Shown here one piece after another: positions 45,233 through 55,254 of a stretch of 64,000 bases of DNA. The stretch spans positions 114,884-178,883 of the forward strand of contig CATOTD010000014.1 in the NCBI GenBank assembly GCA_951812995.1, read 5' to 3'. Below the pieces are notes generated by a model, which saw only the letters and a program-made list of their open reading frames with translations, ran no database searches and was not told the origin of the DNA. A program made the translations under genes and the position numbers. Source of the DNA: an uncultured Gammaproteobacteria bacterium. Lineage in GTDB: Bacteria; Pseudomonadota; Gammaproteobacteria; Eutrophobiales; Eutrophobiaceae. Each line of letters opens with the position of its first letter. Within the stretch, counting starts at the first letter, position 1.

Positions 45233-46141
45233 ATGTCGCGTCAAGATATTGCGTTCAACACAGAAGATAACGTCACTTTACGCGGTTGGCTATATTTGCC
45301 CGACAATGCTAAAGCCCCGGTGCCGGCGATTGTCATGGCGCACGGTTATGCGGCCGTCAAGGAGATGTATCTCGATAAATATGCCGCGGTCTTTGCCGAA
45401 ATCGGGTTTGCGGTGCTCGTCTACGACCATCGCAACTTTGGCGCTAGTGCTGGGGAGCCGCGACAGGAAGTCGATCCCTGGGCGCAGGTGCGTGATTATC
45501 GAGACGGCATCACGTATCTTGGCACCTTGCCAGCCATAGACGACGCGCGGATAGGCGTTTGGGGCTCAAGCTATAGCGGCGGCCATGCCCTGGTGGTGGC
45601 GGCGATTGATCGGCGCGTTGCGTGTGTCGTGTCGCAAGTCCCTTTGGTAAGCGGCCTGAACAATGCCCGTCGCCTGGTGCGGGCTGATATGTGGGCTACC
45701 GTCCGCCGGATGTTCAATAAGGATCGCGCAGCCCGCTATGCAGGTAAGCCACCCGCTATGATCCCGGTGGTCACACCACCCGACAAGCCGCACGGTCCGT
45801 GTGCCCTGCCTACACCAGACGCATGGCAGTGGTTTACCACGACCTGTGAGATGCGGGCACCGGCGTGGCAGAACGAAGTGACACTGCGATCGGTGGAGAT
45901 GTTGCATGAATATGAGCCGGCCGCCTACCTGCCCGCCATAAGCCCGACACCACTTTTGATGATAGTTGGCCGTACTGATCATCTGACCATGGTTGAGTTA
46001 GCGCTTGGCGCTTACGCAAAGGCCCTGGAACCGAAGCAACTCTGCATACTGGAAGGCGGGCATTTTGACGCTTATATTGAAACATTTGATGAATCCAGTG
46101 CTGCTGCCAGAGATTGGTTTGCCCAACATCTTTTGCATTAA
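45233..46141 (+). CDS. Alpha/beta hydrolase (dienelactone hydrolase / S15-like)
   Basis: 302 codons, with a purine-rich AAAGAGAG about 8 bases upstream. Oxyanion region VMAHGYAAVKEMYLDKYA, nucleophile Ser in GVWGSSYSGGHAL (about 118-122), acid Asp in IVGRTDHLTMVE and His in LEGGHFDAYIE complete the triad. The family cleaves esters or amides; substrate cannot be told. GC is higher than in the neighbouring defence genes, and the nitroreductase follows after 49 bases on the same strand, perhaps co-transcribed. Confidence 0.8.
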   Translation: MSRQDIAFNTEDNVTLRGWLYLPDNAKAPVPAIVMAHGYAAVKEMYLDKYAAVFAEIGFAVLVYDHRNFGASAGEPRQEVDPWAQVRDYRDGITYLGTLPAIDDARIGVWGSSYSGGHALVVAAIDRRVACVVSQVPLVSGLNNARRLVRADMWATVRRMFNKDRAARYAGKPPAMIPVVTPPDKPHGPCALPTPDAWQWFTTTCEMRAPAWQNEVTLRSVEMLHEYEPAAYLPAISPTPLLMIVGRTDHLTMVELALGAYAKALEPKQLCILEGGHFDAYIETFDESSAAARDWFAQHLLH

Positions 46142-46190
46142 TTACAAGACATTACACCCACAACCATTGCCAAACGGAGATATTTAATTT

Positions 46191-46928
46191 ATGAACGAAG
46201 TCATCAAACTATTACAATCGCACCGTTCGATACGTAAATTTACGGACAAAGATATTGCGCAAGACGTACTGCATGAATTGATTAAATGTGGGCAGGCAGC
46301 CGCAACGTCGAGTTTTATCCAGGCCTGTACCGTCATCAATGTCGAGGATAGTACGATGCGTCAAACACTGGTTGCATTAGCAGGCGGCCAACCCTATGTC
46401 GCGAGTGCCGCTAAATTTCTGGTGTTTTGTGCTGACATGAATCGTCACAAGCGGGTCTGTGATATGCACAATGCCAAAATGGTTTCCGGTTACACCGAGC
46501 AATTCATAACCGCTACTGTAGACTGCGCATTATTTGCACAAAATGTCATTACCGCCGCCCAATCCTTGGGGATAGCAGGCGTTTACATAGGCGGGATCCG
46601 TAATAATATTGCCGCCGTATCTGACTTGCTCGAACTGCCGCCATTAGTCTATCCCGTATTCGGTATGTGCCTTGGCTATCCGGCACAAGATCCAGAAGTA
46701 AAACCCCGCCTACCATTAGCCGTCGTCTTAAAAAAAGACCGTTATCGCGATGCTTGCGACACACAGGCTATTGCCGTATACGATGATGAAGTACGCAAGT
46801 ACTATCAAAACCGAACAGGCAAAACAAAAGTGGTCACCTGGAGCGAACAGGTCGCCGGGATGCTGATAAAAGAAGCGCGACCGCACATGCAAGCATATCT
46901 GCAGGATCGTGGATTCATTTTGAAATAA
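46191..46928 (+). CDS. NADPH-dependent nitroreductase (NfsA/FRP family)
   Basis: 245 codons, close to the 240 of NfsA. The N-terminal SHRSIRKFTDKDI is the FMN-binding start typical of the family; AAATSSFIQACTVINV, QSLGIAGVYIGGIRNN and VFGMCLGYPAQDPEVKPRLP follow in the expected order, as does a C-terminal KTKVVTWSEQVAGML stretch. It reduces flavins or nitro compounds with NADPH. Physiological substrate unknown. Confidence 0.9.
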   Translation: MNEVIKLLQSHRSIRKFTDKDIAQDVLHELIKCGQAAATSSFIQACTVINVEDSTMRQTLVALAGGQPYVASAAKFLVFCADMNRHKRVCDMHNAKMVSGYTEQFITATVDCALFAQNVITAAQSLGIAGVYIGGIRNNIAAVSDLLELPPLVYPVFGMCLGYPAQDPEVKPRLPLAVVLKKDRYRDACDTQAIAVYDDEVRKYYQNRTGKTKVVTWSEQVAGMLIKEARPHMQAYLQDRGFILK

Positions 46929-47182
46929 TGCCCCGAGACCTTTGCACAAAAACCTCATTTGAAGATTACTCTGGCAATGACTCAATTTCCGGATGCCCGT
47001 TGGGCTTGGTCGGGTTGAATTGGTTTGGGCCAGGGCCGGGGCTGGGCTGACTCGGATCGGGCGTTTATTGAATTAGAAAAATGCTAGTTGATGAAGATGC
47101 TGATTGACTTGTATTATGGCTTTTACTTTAGTAGAGTTGCGGTATGTTTAACGTCGTACTAACTTCAAGATAAGAGATTACC
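46929..47182. other. Intergenic region with a possible IS end scar
   Basis: GAGACCTTTGCACAAAA at 46935-46951 resembles GAGGCCTTTGCACTAAA at 61695-61711, next to an IS5-type remnant, so both may be IS terminal scars. A GC-rich, T/G-patterned stretch follows (46999-47065), comparable in style to 39902-39925. No gene or clear promoter seen. Confidence 0.35.
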
Positions 47183-48259
47183 TTGTCAAAAGCACTGCTC
47201 AAGCCCTACCTACCAACTCAAGAACAATCTGTCAAAAACACCTTCAAAATAGGCGAGCTATTCAGTGGGCCTGGTGGAATGGCATTAGGCGCAGAAAAAG
47301 CACAATACAAGTCCTATAAAATGTCCCACATCTGGGCTTGTGACTACCATAAAGACTCTTGCGAAACTTTCCGAAAAAACATCAAAATAGAGAACAGTAA
47401 AGTTCGATGTGCTGACATTTCCACGCTAGAGTTTGATGATTTTAACCCTATTGACGGTTTGTTTTTCGGCTTTCCATGTAACGATTTCAGCGTAGTAGGC
47501 GAGCAAAAAGGTATTCAAGGAAAATACGGGAGCTTGTATATGCACAGCGTAAGAGCACTTGAACATTTCCAGCCTCAATTTTTTATAGCCGAAAATGTCG
47601 GCGGCCTTCTCTCTGCCGACAACAAAGACACATTTGAAAGGATCTGTTGTGCTATCCAAGAATGTGGCTACAACATTCACACTAATCTTTACAAATTTGA
47701 GTATTACGGCGTGCCGCAACGCCGCCATCGCATCATAATTGTCGGATTTAGAGACGACATAAAAATAGATTTCAAACACCCACAACCGAACGAAACGAAA
47801 ATAATAACCTGTAAGGAAGCACTAGAATCACCACCTCTACAACCCAATGCCCTAAATCACGATTTTACAACGCAGTCAAAGCAAGTCATAGAAAGGCTAA
47901 AACATATAAAACCAGGACAAAACGCATTCAATGCCACACTCCCTGAAAAATTAAAATTAAACTTAAAAAGCAAGGCGGCCATCAGTCAAATCTACAAAAG
48001 ACTTGATCCATCCAAACCTGCCTACACTGTCACAGGCTCTGGTGGAGGTGGAACGCATGTTTATCATTGGCAAGAACCGAGAGCGTTGACAAATAGAGAA
48101 AGGGCAAGGCTACAAACTTTTCCCGACAACTTTGAATTTATCGGTGGTAAAGAAAGTGTCCGCCGCCAAATCGGCATGGCAGTGCCACCAAAAGGCGTAG
48201 AAGTCATCTGCCGGGCAATCCTCACGGCACTGCAAAAATACGGCATCGCACCATGTTAA
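47183..48259 (+). CDS. DNA cytosine-5 methyltransferase of a type II system
   Basis: 358 codons from TTG 47183; no ATG or GTG lies before motif I. Motif I GELFSGPGGMALGAEKA (24-40), catalytic Cys99 in GFPCNDFSVVGEQKG (motif IV), ENVGG (137-141, motif VI), GVPQRRHRIIIVGFR (motif VIII) and the C-terminal RLQTFPDNFEF plus QIGMAVPP (IX-X) are all there. It methylates cytosine C5 in the recognition site and so protects against the nuclease encoded next. The two genes overlap by 7 bases. The target-recognition region is short, about residues 200-290. Confidence 0.95.
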   Translation: MSKALLKPYLPTQEQSVKNTFKIGELFSGPGGMALGAEKAQYKSYKMSHIWACDYHKDSCETFRKNIKIENSKVRCADISTLEFDDFNPIDGLFFGFPCNDFSVVGEQKGIQGKYGSLYMHSVRALEHFQPQFFIAENVGGLLSADNKDTFERICCAIQECGYNIHTNLYKFEYYGVPQRRHRIIIVGFRDDIKIDFKHPQPNETKIITCKEALESPPLQPNALNHDFTTQSKQVIERLKHIKPGQNAFNATLPEKLKLNLKSKAAISQIYKRLDPSKPAYTVTGSGGGGTHVYHWQEPRALTNRERARLQTFPDNFEFIGGKESVRRQIGMAVPPKGVEVICRAILTALQKYGIAPC

Positions 48260-49185
48260 GTGAAAACTTATTTACAAAAATTTTACTTGAACCATTTCTT
48301 AACAATGAAGCCACAAAACTAGATATCGTCTCTGGTTATGCATCTCCATCTATGGCAGATAAACATTTACTAGAACTTAAGAACAATAATATCGAGGCAA
48401 AAATACACTTAACGGTTGGCATGTCCTTAAAAAACGCTATAGACAGACCGAAGCATTTAGGATTCTGTCAAGTATGCAAAATATACAAAAATTTTGTTTG
48501 CGACTATTTAATTTGCTCGCCATCTGTTCATGCCAAAGTTTATCTTTTTAGTAATGAAAAAAATCCTATCGCGGCCTATGTTGGATCTGCGAACTACACA
48601 AGCAACGGATTTTTACCCTCCCAACAACAAGAAGTTTTGGCGATAACAGACCCGCAAAAAGCATTCAAATTTATAGAGAAAACACGCAAAAGAACTGCAT
48701 TTTGTAATGCCCACGAACTAGATCAACATTTTTCCATTCCAGAGAAAATAGATTATCCTGCAATAAGCAATAAAGAATTGCCTAGCGTTACCCTTCCTCT
48801 TTACATGACTCAAAAAAATCGGGAAGGCAAAGTACATGAAAAGGCTGGGCTAAATTGGGGGCAAAGAAAAGGCAGAAACCTAGACCAAGCTTACATTCCT
48901 GTTCCCATAGAAGAGCGTGAGAGGAATATTTTACCTCCTTTGGGAGTGCCATTTACCATCCTAACTGACGATGATATTTCGATGATATGCGTTGTTGCAC
49001 AAGAGCAAGGAAAGGCCATCCACACAACCGAAAACAATAGCATTATGGGTAGATATTTTAGAAATAGATTAGGCGTAGAATATGGGGAGCGGGTCAGAGT
49101 AGAAGACTTAGAAAGATACGGTCGCAAAGAAGTTACAATATACAAGATAGACAATGAAACTTACTACTTAGATTTCTCCGTCTAA
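48253..49185 (+). CDS. NgoFVII-family (PLD-type) restriction endonuclease
   Basis: 310 codons. SVHAKVYLF (His93, Lys95) with YVGSANYTSNG (about 109-119) is a single phospholipase-D-type HKD motif, as in NgoFVII/BfiI-like nucleases, which cut DNA without metal and act as dimers. The C-terminal half (about 195-300, VPFTILTDDDISM to RVEDLERYGR) is probably the DNA-recognition domain. Overlap with the cytosine methyltransferase supports a working two-gene type II system. NgoFVII itself reads GCSGC; the same specificity here is only a guess. Confidence 0.85.
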   Translation: MLSENLFTKILLEPFLNNEATKLDIVSGYASPSMADKHLLELKNNNIEAKIHLTVGMSLKNAIDRPKHLGFCQVCKIYKNFVCDYLICSPSVHAKVYLFSNEKNPIAAYVGSANYTSNGFLPSQQQEVLAITDPQKAFKFIEKTRKRTAFCNAHELDQHFSIPEKIDYPAISNKELPSVTLPLYMTQKNREGKVHEKAGLNWGQRKGRNLDQAYIPVPIEERERNILPPLGVPFTILTDDDISMICVVAQEQGKAIHTTENNSIMGRYFRNRLGVEYGERVRVEDLERYGRKEVTIYKIDNETYYLDFSV

Positions 49186-49313
49186 AAACCGCAAATTTCA
49201 CACCCGATTTCCGTGCTAATAAAAAACCTTACCCGCAAAATCAGCCCGCCAAAATCGCCCCAAAAATAGACCATTTTCCCCGCCCCACTTTTATGCCTAA
49301 TCTGCGCCAAACT

Positions 49314-50612
49314 GGAAGCCTCTAAAAACCGTACATTTTGTGGTACGGTCTGATTCACTTGATGTGGGAGGATTTTGTTTATGCACGCACCTGGATTGTT
49401 TGACTTGACGGATCATTTGGCGCGGCTTTCGGCGATGGGATATCCGCTTGAGGTTTTGGAACGGCACGTTGATTTCGAAGTGTTTCGCCCAGTTCTTGTT
49501 GAAGCGCTTGGCTATGGGGAATGTCCCAAAGGTGGTCGTCCGCCCTATGATGCCGTTGTGATGTTCAAGGTGCTGGTCTTGGCCTCGATGCACAATCTAA
49601 GCGATGAGCGGATGGAGTTTCTCATTCGTGACCGTTTCAGTTGGCTACGGTTCCTAGGATTTCAAATCGGGGAGCCGACACCTGATCAGAAGACGATCTG
49701 GCTTTTCAGAGAGAAGCTGACCCAGGCGGGTGTCTGCAAGGCCCTGTTTGCCGCGTTTGAAGCTCAGCTGTGCGCGCGGGGATACAAACCGACCGGCGGT
49801 CAGATTATGGATGCCACGTTGGTCTTTGCCCCGCGCCAGCGGATGACGAAAGAAGAGAAAGCGCGCGCCAAGGCAGGTGAGGCCGCGTCTGACATCTGGC
49901 CCGATGATCTGTCCAAGGCAGCGCAGAAAGACACCGATGCGCGTTGGACGGTCAAGTATTCAAAGGCCAAGACGACCAAGGAGGGTGAGGAGGATACTGG
50001 CCTTGTCGATATTTCGGTCCCACACTTCGGCTATAAGAACCACGTGTCCATCGACCGCAAATGGCGCTTCATCCGGGGTGAGACTGGCACGAATGCGGCT
50101 CGCTACGACGGGCATGAACTCTCCTCGGTTCTGGACGAGACAAACAGCTCGAAGGCGGTTTGGGCCGATACCGGGTATCGGTCGTCCAAGAACGAAGACT
50201 GGCTGAAGGCGCAAGGGTACCGCTCACATATCCATCGCAAGAAGCCACGCGGCAAACCCATGGCCAGGCATATTCGTCGGGGCAACGCGACACGCTCCGC
50301 CATCCGCGCCTGTGTTCGGCTACGAGAAAGGGCCCATGGCTCTGACCATCCGCTCAATCGGCCAAACCCGTGCGAATGCCCGCATGACCATGGCCAACCT
50401 GAGCTACAACTTCCGCCGTCTCATTTTCCACGAGCGACGACAGGCCACAGCCTGACTCCGCCCAAATTCCGGAAATACCCGCCCTGGCGGACCCAAACAG
50501 CGCAACACAGCCTCAAATACCACCGACCTTGACCTTCACACCCGCTATGCGGGTGACAACGACTGGTGCTCGCGTCAAAATCCATCCAGAATCAGCGTTG
50601 TTCGAGGTCTCC
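49314..50612 (+). mobile_element. IS5-family element, copy 3 (1299 bp)
   Basis: Ends as in the other copies. Flanks AACT and AGAT do not match, so no duplication is left. The right flank AGATTATTGACACTACC (50613-50629) is the terminus of the IS256 element seen at 39885-39901, so the element abuts or has cut an older IS256 insertion. Confidence 0.9.
49381..50455 (+). pseudogene. IS5-family transposase, copy 3, C-terminal frameshift
   Basis: No amber stop here (CAG kept), so an ORF of 383-385 codons exists, but the last about 90 residues are out of frame (stop at 50532). The original frame would end at 50455. Near 50308-50315 the catalytic-Glu region is deleted as in the other copies. Local variants (GYRSSKNEDW, HTSAIRTT-type third-frame changes at 50015-50055) suggest patches from another subtype. 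Confidence 0.85.
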
Positions 50613-50669
50613 AGATTATTGACACTACCGCCTACTTTTAACTTTCATATAGATCACACAGGAAAACAC

Positions 50670-50936
50670 ATGGCAAGTGGATGGGAACCTGAAGGTGCTG
50701 TGCAAGAACAGATTGATGCCAGCATCAAAGACGCAATTAAGCAGGCAAGAGACGCAATGCCTGTGGGAAAAAGTTTAACGCATTGCGAAAAATGCGATGC
50801 CGAAATTCCACAGGCACGCCAAGAGATCATGCCGGGTGTTCGCTATTGTGTTAATTGTCAATCTATACGCGATAAGGAAAAAACGTTGTTCACTGGTATC
50901 AACCGGCGCGGCAGCAAAGACAGCCAATTAAGATAA
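50670..50936 (+). CDS. DksA/TraR-type C4 zinc finger protein (YbiI-like)
   Basis: 88 codons; AGGAAA lies 6 bases upstream of the ATG. A C-terminal four-cysteine finger, CEKCDAEIPQARQ and YCVNCQ, with a preceding helix (IDASIKDAIKQARDAM) is typical of short DksA/TraR relatives such as YbiI. Start MASGWEPEGAVQEQIDAS lacks the long coiled coil of full DksA. Such proteins may touch the RNA polymerase secondary channel; function here is unproven. The IS256 end at 50613-50629 sits just upstream. Confidence 0.8.
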   Translation: MASGWEPEGAVQEQIDASIKDAIKQARDAMPVGKSLTHCEKCDAEIPQARQEIMPGVRYCVNCQSIRDKEKTLFTGINRRGSKDSQLR

Positions 50937-50939
50937 ACA

Positions 50940-52116
50940 CTAACCAAACGTAATCTCATACGTCACCCCATCTTCCGATCGACCCGTTGTTCCTCTCTGT
51001 GAGGAAAAATATAAGCGCTTACCATCTGGCGAAAAAGCCGGGCCGGTCAACTCGGATCTGTCTTGTCCATGCACGGCAACCAGTACATGCGGCAGATAAT
51101 GATCATCAAGTGCGATGATTTGCATATTACCGCCATCCTCGGCAATCAAGAGCTTGCCTGATGGTGAGACTTCAATATTATCTACACCCGCCAGCAGGGG
51201 TTGCTGGTAGTCTGCCGCATCGTAAATGCGGGTAATCAAATACGTTTGTGTATGGTAGGCCCAAACAACGTTATCAATCTTGGTGGTAAAAAAAATTTGT
51301 TTGTTGCTATAAATAATGCCTTCCCCACCTTTGAAGCGTGCAGCTTCCATGATCTGATAACGGGTTGGTATTGTGTATGCGTAGGGATCCGCTATTTTTT
51401 TCCATGACAAAACATTTTTATTGGCTATGGCAACTTCCAGCGTGCCTGTCGACAAGTCGCCTTTGGTCTCTGGTTTAAAGCGATACAGACATCCATCTAT
51501 TACATCTTCAGTTAAATAAACATAACCAGACGCAGGGTTCGACGGCGGCCGCTTCATGGTTAAAACTACCCAGCGCGGGCCGCACAACTGCTGCTTGCCT
51601 GTTTGTTGGATAGCACTCATACACCTGTCCCCGGTCAATAATTTCTTCACAGGATAGCCATGTATGCCAAGGTGTTTTACCGCCGGCGCAGTTCCTTGAT
51701 GTATTATTCAAAATAGAATATGCATCGACAATCGTGCCATTACGATTGAATTTTATCGCACCCGCACCCCCTTTATTATTGTCCATTTCACTATTGGAGA
51801 CATAGACCCAGCCATCATTCTCAGTCGCAAAGCAGGCACCGCCATCGGGCGCGCTGTGCCATCTATACGATTTATTATTGACAACCGGCAAGCCCGATTG
51901 CGCTATCTGGCGAATAACACTGCCTTTGGGTATTTCTATATCCAGCGTTGCATCAAGCCAGGTTTCCTTTATCAAGCGGGTGGGTGAAGTTTTAGCCTGG
52001 ATAAAATTCGGCATCGCCATCTGGCCAAGACCTAGCATGACATATTGTAAAAATTGCCGCCGCGATGTAACCCCCACATGATTATCTGAACGCATAGCAT
52101 TTCTTTGAGGATTCAT
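50940..52116 (-). pseudogene. PhoX-like (DUF839) Tat-exported protein, frameshifted
   Basis: Part 1 starts at 52116 with a Tat signal: SRRQFLQYVMLGLGQMAMPN. Features LPVVNNKSYRWHSAPDGGAC, NNTSRNCAGGKTPWHTWLSC and GSFNHEAAAVEP match the PhoX/DUF839 family, calcium-iron phosphatases or relatives. At about 51545 CCC in place of CC shifts the frame. Part 2 resumes as ASGYVYLTEDVIDGCLYRF and continues LAGVDNIEVSPSGKLLIAEDGG to 50940. Total about 390 residues, shorter than classical PhoX. One base separates it from being intact, so an error in the sequence is quite possible. Confidence 0.8.
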
Positions 52117-52142
52117 AGCGGGTGTTATGATTTATGCAATCA

Positions 52143-53768
52143 TTAATATTCAGGATCATACATATAGTCCCTGATTTTTTGCTCTAGGTCTTCGGGTCTT
52201 GCTGATTGAGTGATTTTTATTTTGTAAGCATATTCGGCAACGGCCATTGCAATATTAACTGAAACTTCGCGTATATTTGATAATGGTGGGTAGATCATGC
52301 CTTTATCAAGTTCGGTCTGACTGACTTGATCGGCCAATGTACGTGCGGCCGCGAGGAACATATCCTCTGTAATAACAGGTGTCTCACTGATAATTGTACC
52401 CAAGCCTATACCCGGGAAAATATAAACATTATTGCCCTGACCTGGCGTAAATTTCTGACCATTATAAGCAACGGGTGGAAATGGACTGCCACTGGCAAAT
52501 ATCACCTTGCCTTGGCTCCATGCGTAGGCCTGCATCGCATTACACTCGGCACATGACGTTGGGTTTGATAGCGCAAAGATCGCCGGGCGTGCAGAAGCCG
52601 CCGCCATGGCTACTATAACATCGCGCGTGAATGTATTCGCCACGCCCGTCGCACCGATCAATACCTGCGGCTTAATAGCATTGATTGCATCAATAAAAGG
52701 GAGTGGTTCATGATCATGCATATAGGGTTTATTATGCGGCAATAATCCTTGTCGTCCTTTTACAACGAGTCCTTCCACATTAACAAACCACAATCTTTGC
52801 CTTGCTTCACTTTCGGTAAGACCTTCCTGTTGCAAGGCATAACAAAGTAAATCCGCTATGCCTGTTGCGGCTGATCCAGCGCCAAGAAACATGATCTTCA
52901 TATCCTTAAAGTTCAGCCCTGATATTCTAGTACTGGCATAGATTCCGGCTAGTGCCACGCCCGCAGTACCCTGGATATCATCATTAAAACACAGCACCTT
53001 ATTGCGGTATTTATTCAGTAAGGCGTAGGCATTGGGGGTTAGAAAATCTTCGAACTGGATCATGGCTTCTGGAAAAACTGCTTGCACGCCCCAGATAAAT
53101 TCATCAACAAGATCGTGGTAAGCATCACCCGTTATTCTTCTTTGCGTCAAACCAAGATAGAAATCGTCATGCAAATATTCAACATTGTTTGTGCCGACAT
53201 CAAGCATGATAGGCAGGCATTGGTGGGGCAAAATGCCCGCACAGGCGACATATAAAGTCAGTTTGCCAATAGGAATACCAATACCATTCGTACCAAGATC
53301 GCCTAAACCCAGTATGCGTTCGCCATCTGTAACGACGATAACTTTTATATCTTTGTGCGGCCAGTTATTCAATATCGTCTTGATATTGCCTTTATCTTCG
53401 GCCGTAATATACATGCCTCTTGCCTGACGGTATAAATGCGCATATTCCTTACAGGCTTGCCCGACCGTCGGGGTGTAGCATAAGGGCATAATTTCTTCGA
53501 TATGGTGGAGTAGCAGTTTATAGAACAGACGTTCATTGCGTGTTTGCAATGCTGTCAGAAAAATATATTTCTCAATATTGTCCTGCTTACGTCGCAGGTT
53601 ATTCAGGACTCTTTGTAATTGAATGTCGGGTGTAATAACCTTCGGTGGCAAGAGACCTTGCAACTTATATTGCTTACGTTCTGCTACCGTAAATGCCGTA
53701 CCTTTATTTAGTGCAGCACTATTGAGTACTTGAAATCCTGTTGGTGAGCTATTTTTTTTCTTGTCCAT
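52143..53768 (-). CDS. maeA: NAD-dependent malic enzyme
   Basis: 541 codons. YTPTVGQACKEYAHLYRQ, the conserved TDGERILGLGDLGTNGIGIP, GTNNVEYLHDDFYLG, metal-binding FNDDIQGTAGVALAGI and the dinucleotide loop FLGAGSAATGIADLL are all present. ALSNPTSCAECNAMQAY completes the active site. It converts malate to pyruvate and CO2 and feeds acetyl-CoA supply, which may matter for the PHA synthesis encoded at 36-38 kb. The PhoX-like gene starts 26 bases downstream on the same strand. Confidence 0.95.
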   Translation of the reverse strand: MDKKKNSSPTGFQVLNSAALNKGTAFTVAERKQYKLQGLLPPKVITPDIQLQRVLNNLRRKQDNIEKYIFLTALQTRNERLFYKLLLHHIEEIMPLCYTPTVGQACKEYAHLYRQARGMYITAEDKGNIKTILNNWPHKDIKVIVVTDGERILGLGDLGTNGIGIPIGKLTLYVACAGILPHQCLPIMLDVGTNNVEYLHDDFYLGLTQRRITGDAYHDLVDEFIWGVQAVFPEAMIQFEDFLTPNAYALLNKYRNKVLCFNDDIQGTAGVALAGIYASTRISGLNFKDMKIMFLGAGSAATGIADLLCYALQQEGLTESEARQRLWFVNVEGLVVKGRQGLLPHNKPYMHDHEPLPFIDAINAIKPQVLIGATGVANTFTRDVIVAMAAASARPAIFALSNPTSCAECNAMQAYAWSQGKVIFASGSPFPPVAYNGQKFTPGQGNNVYIFPGIGLGTIISETPVITEDMFLAAARTLADQVSQTELDKGMIYPPLSNIREVSVNIAMAVAEYAYKIKITQSARPEDLEQKIRDYMYDPEY

Positions 53769-54153
53769 AAAAACTTATAGCGTCTGTAAGTTTCTGGCGT
53801 ATTTTTCTACCCCTGCGCTGGTAACTGTTCTGGCAACATACCCACTGCTTATTTTTTGACTTCCATTATGTGATGTCTTATTTCGATCAGCCACAACAGA
53901 AAAACCTTATGCTTGCTAACAATAAATACTGTTACCGATCATGCTTACCATGACACCAGAAAGTCTTGCCAGTAATTTCAAAATCCGGGGCAACCCATTC
54001 AATCCTCAGCTTTACCCTCTTATCCTTGGTAACAGGGTTTGAATATAAACAAAGAAATATCGCCAAAACTTCATTTCCCCTATCTTTACAATGCACAGCT
54101 TTTTATCGAAAAGTTTTTTATAAAAAGCAAAGAGAATTGCAACGCATTATTTT
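53769..54153. other. Intergenic gap of 385 bases
   Basis: AT-rich sequence between the malic enzyme start and the end of the third retraction ATPase gene. I see no convincing ORF, RNA, hairpin terminator or repeat. A malic-enzyme promoter is expected here but none stands out. Confidence 0.4.
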
Positions 54154-55209
54154 TTAACCAAAATTAATCTTGTTCTCAAGATTGGTTCTCGAATCAGCAT
54201 TGTTTAAGGCCTCTTCTAGCTCGACCCGACCGTCAGCATATAAATTAAACAGTGCATCATCAAACGTTTGCATACCTGGTTGACCACTCTCGGCCATGAC
54301 GATCTTGATCTCGTCAAGGTCACCTTTAAGAATAAGGTCCTGAATATGTGGCGTATTGACCAATATCTCAATTGCGGCACAGCGTTTTTTCTCAACGCCG
54401 AAAACCAATCGCTGCGATATAATCGCACGCATATTTAATGCTAAATCCATAAACAGTTGTTTATGTATGTCTTGCGGAAACATGTTAATAACACGCTCTA
54501 GCGCCTGGTTTGCGTTGTTTGCGTGCAGGGTTGAAATGGCTAAATGACCCGTATTGGACAATTCAAGTAGGGTTTCCATGGTTTCCCGATCACGAATCTC
54601 ACCGACCATGATCACATCGGGTGCCTCACGCATAGCGGCTTTCAATGCATTCGCATAGGATTTAGTGTCAACGCCTACTTCACGCTGATTCACGATAGAT
54701 TTTAAGTTTGGATGACTAAATTCAATGGGGTCTTCAATGGTCAAAATATGGTCTTCCTTATTTGCATTGCGATGGTTTAGCATCGCGGCTAATGTCGTTG
54801 ACTTTCCCGATCCAGTCGCACCCACCATGAGTATAAACCCACGCTTGTACATTATTAATTCAGACAATATATCAGGCAAGCCAAGTTCGGCAATGCTAGG
54901 AATCTTATTGGCAATAAGGCGCAATACCATACTAATTTCACCTCGTTGGCGAAAAACATTAGTCCGAAAACGTGCCTGATCAGCCAAGGCAATAGTAAAA
55001 TCACATTCCATTGTTTTTTCAAATTCTGCGACCTGTTTTACATTCATAATACTGTTAGCGACTTTCTTGATTAACTCCCTCGTCAGCATTGTTTTACCAA
55101 CGTCAGACACCCTGCCTTCCACCTTTATCTTGACTGGAGAATTGACCGTCAGGAAAAGGTCTGAAGCACCCTTATCAACCATTAATTTAAGATAGGGTGT
55201 AATATCCAT
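54154..55209 (-). CDS. PilU-like type IV pilus retraction ATPase (third paralogue)
   Basis: 351 codons. Walker A GATGSGKSTTLAAM (about 131-144), Asp box ILTIEDPIEFSH, Walker B VIMVGEIRDRETM and His box GHLAISTLHANN are intact. At the position of PilT's AIRNLIRE motif it has HIQDLILKGD, as PilU does, so it is closer to PilU. It lies 45 bases after pilU on the same strand. A second PilU-like motor beside PilT and PilU is known in some gammaproteobacteria but its role is not settled. Confidence 0.85.
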   Translation of the reverse strand: MDITPYLKLMVDKGASDLFLTVNSPVKIKVEGRVSDVGKTMLTRELIKKVANSIMNVKQVAEFEKTMECDFTIALADQARFRTNVFRQRGEISMVLRLIANKIPSIAELGLPDILSELIMYKRGFILMVGATGSGKSTTLAAMLNHRNANKEDHILTIEDPIEFSHPNLKSIVNQREVGVDTKSYANALKAAMREAPDVIMVGEIRDRETMETLLELSNTGHLAISTLHANNANQALERVINMFPQDIHKQLFMDLALNMRAIISQRLVFGVEKKRCAAIEILVNTPHIQDLILKGDLDEIKIVMAESGQPGMQTFDDALFNLYADGRVELEEALNNADSRTNLENKINFG

Positions 55210-55254
55210 AACGTATTAATCAGCTTTGTTTAGCTATTATTTATCCTGGCAGAC

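Noticed and set aside
40093..49185. Genomic island integrated at tRNA-Arg
   Set aside because: No integrase and no duplicated tRNA 3' end found in the window; proximity alone is not enough.
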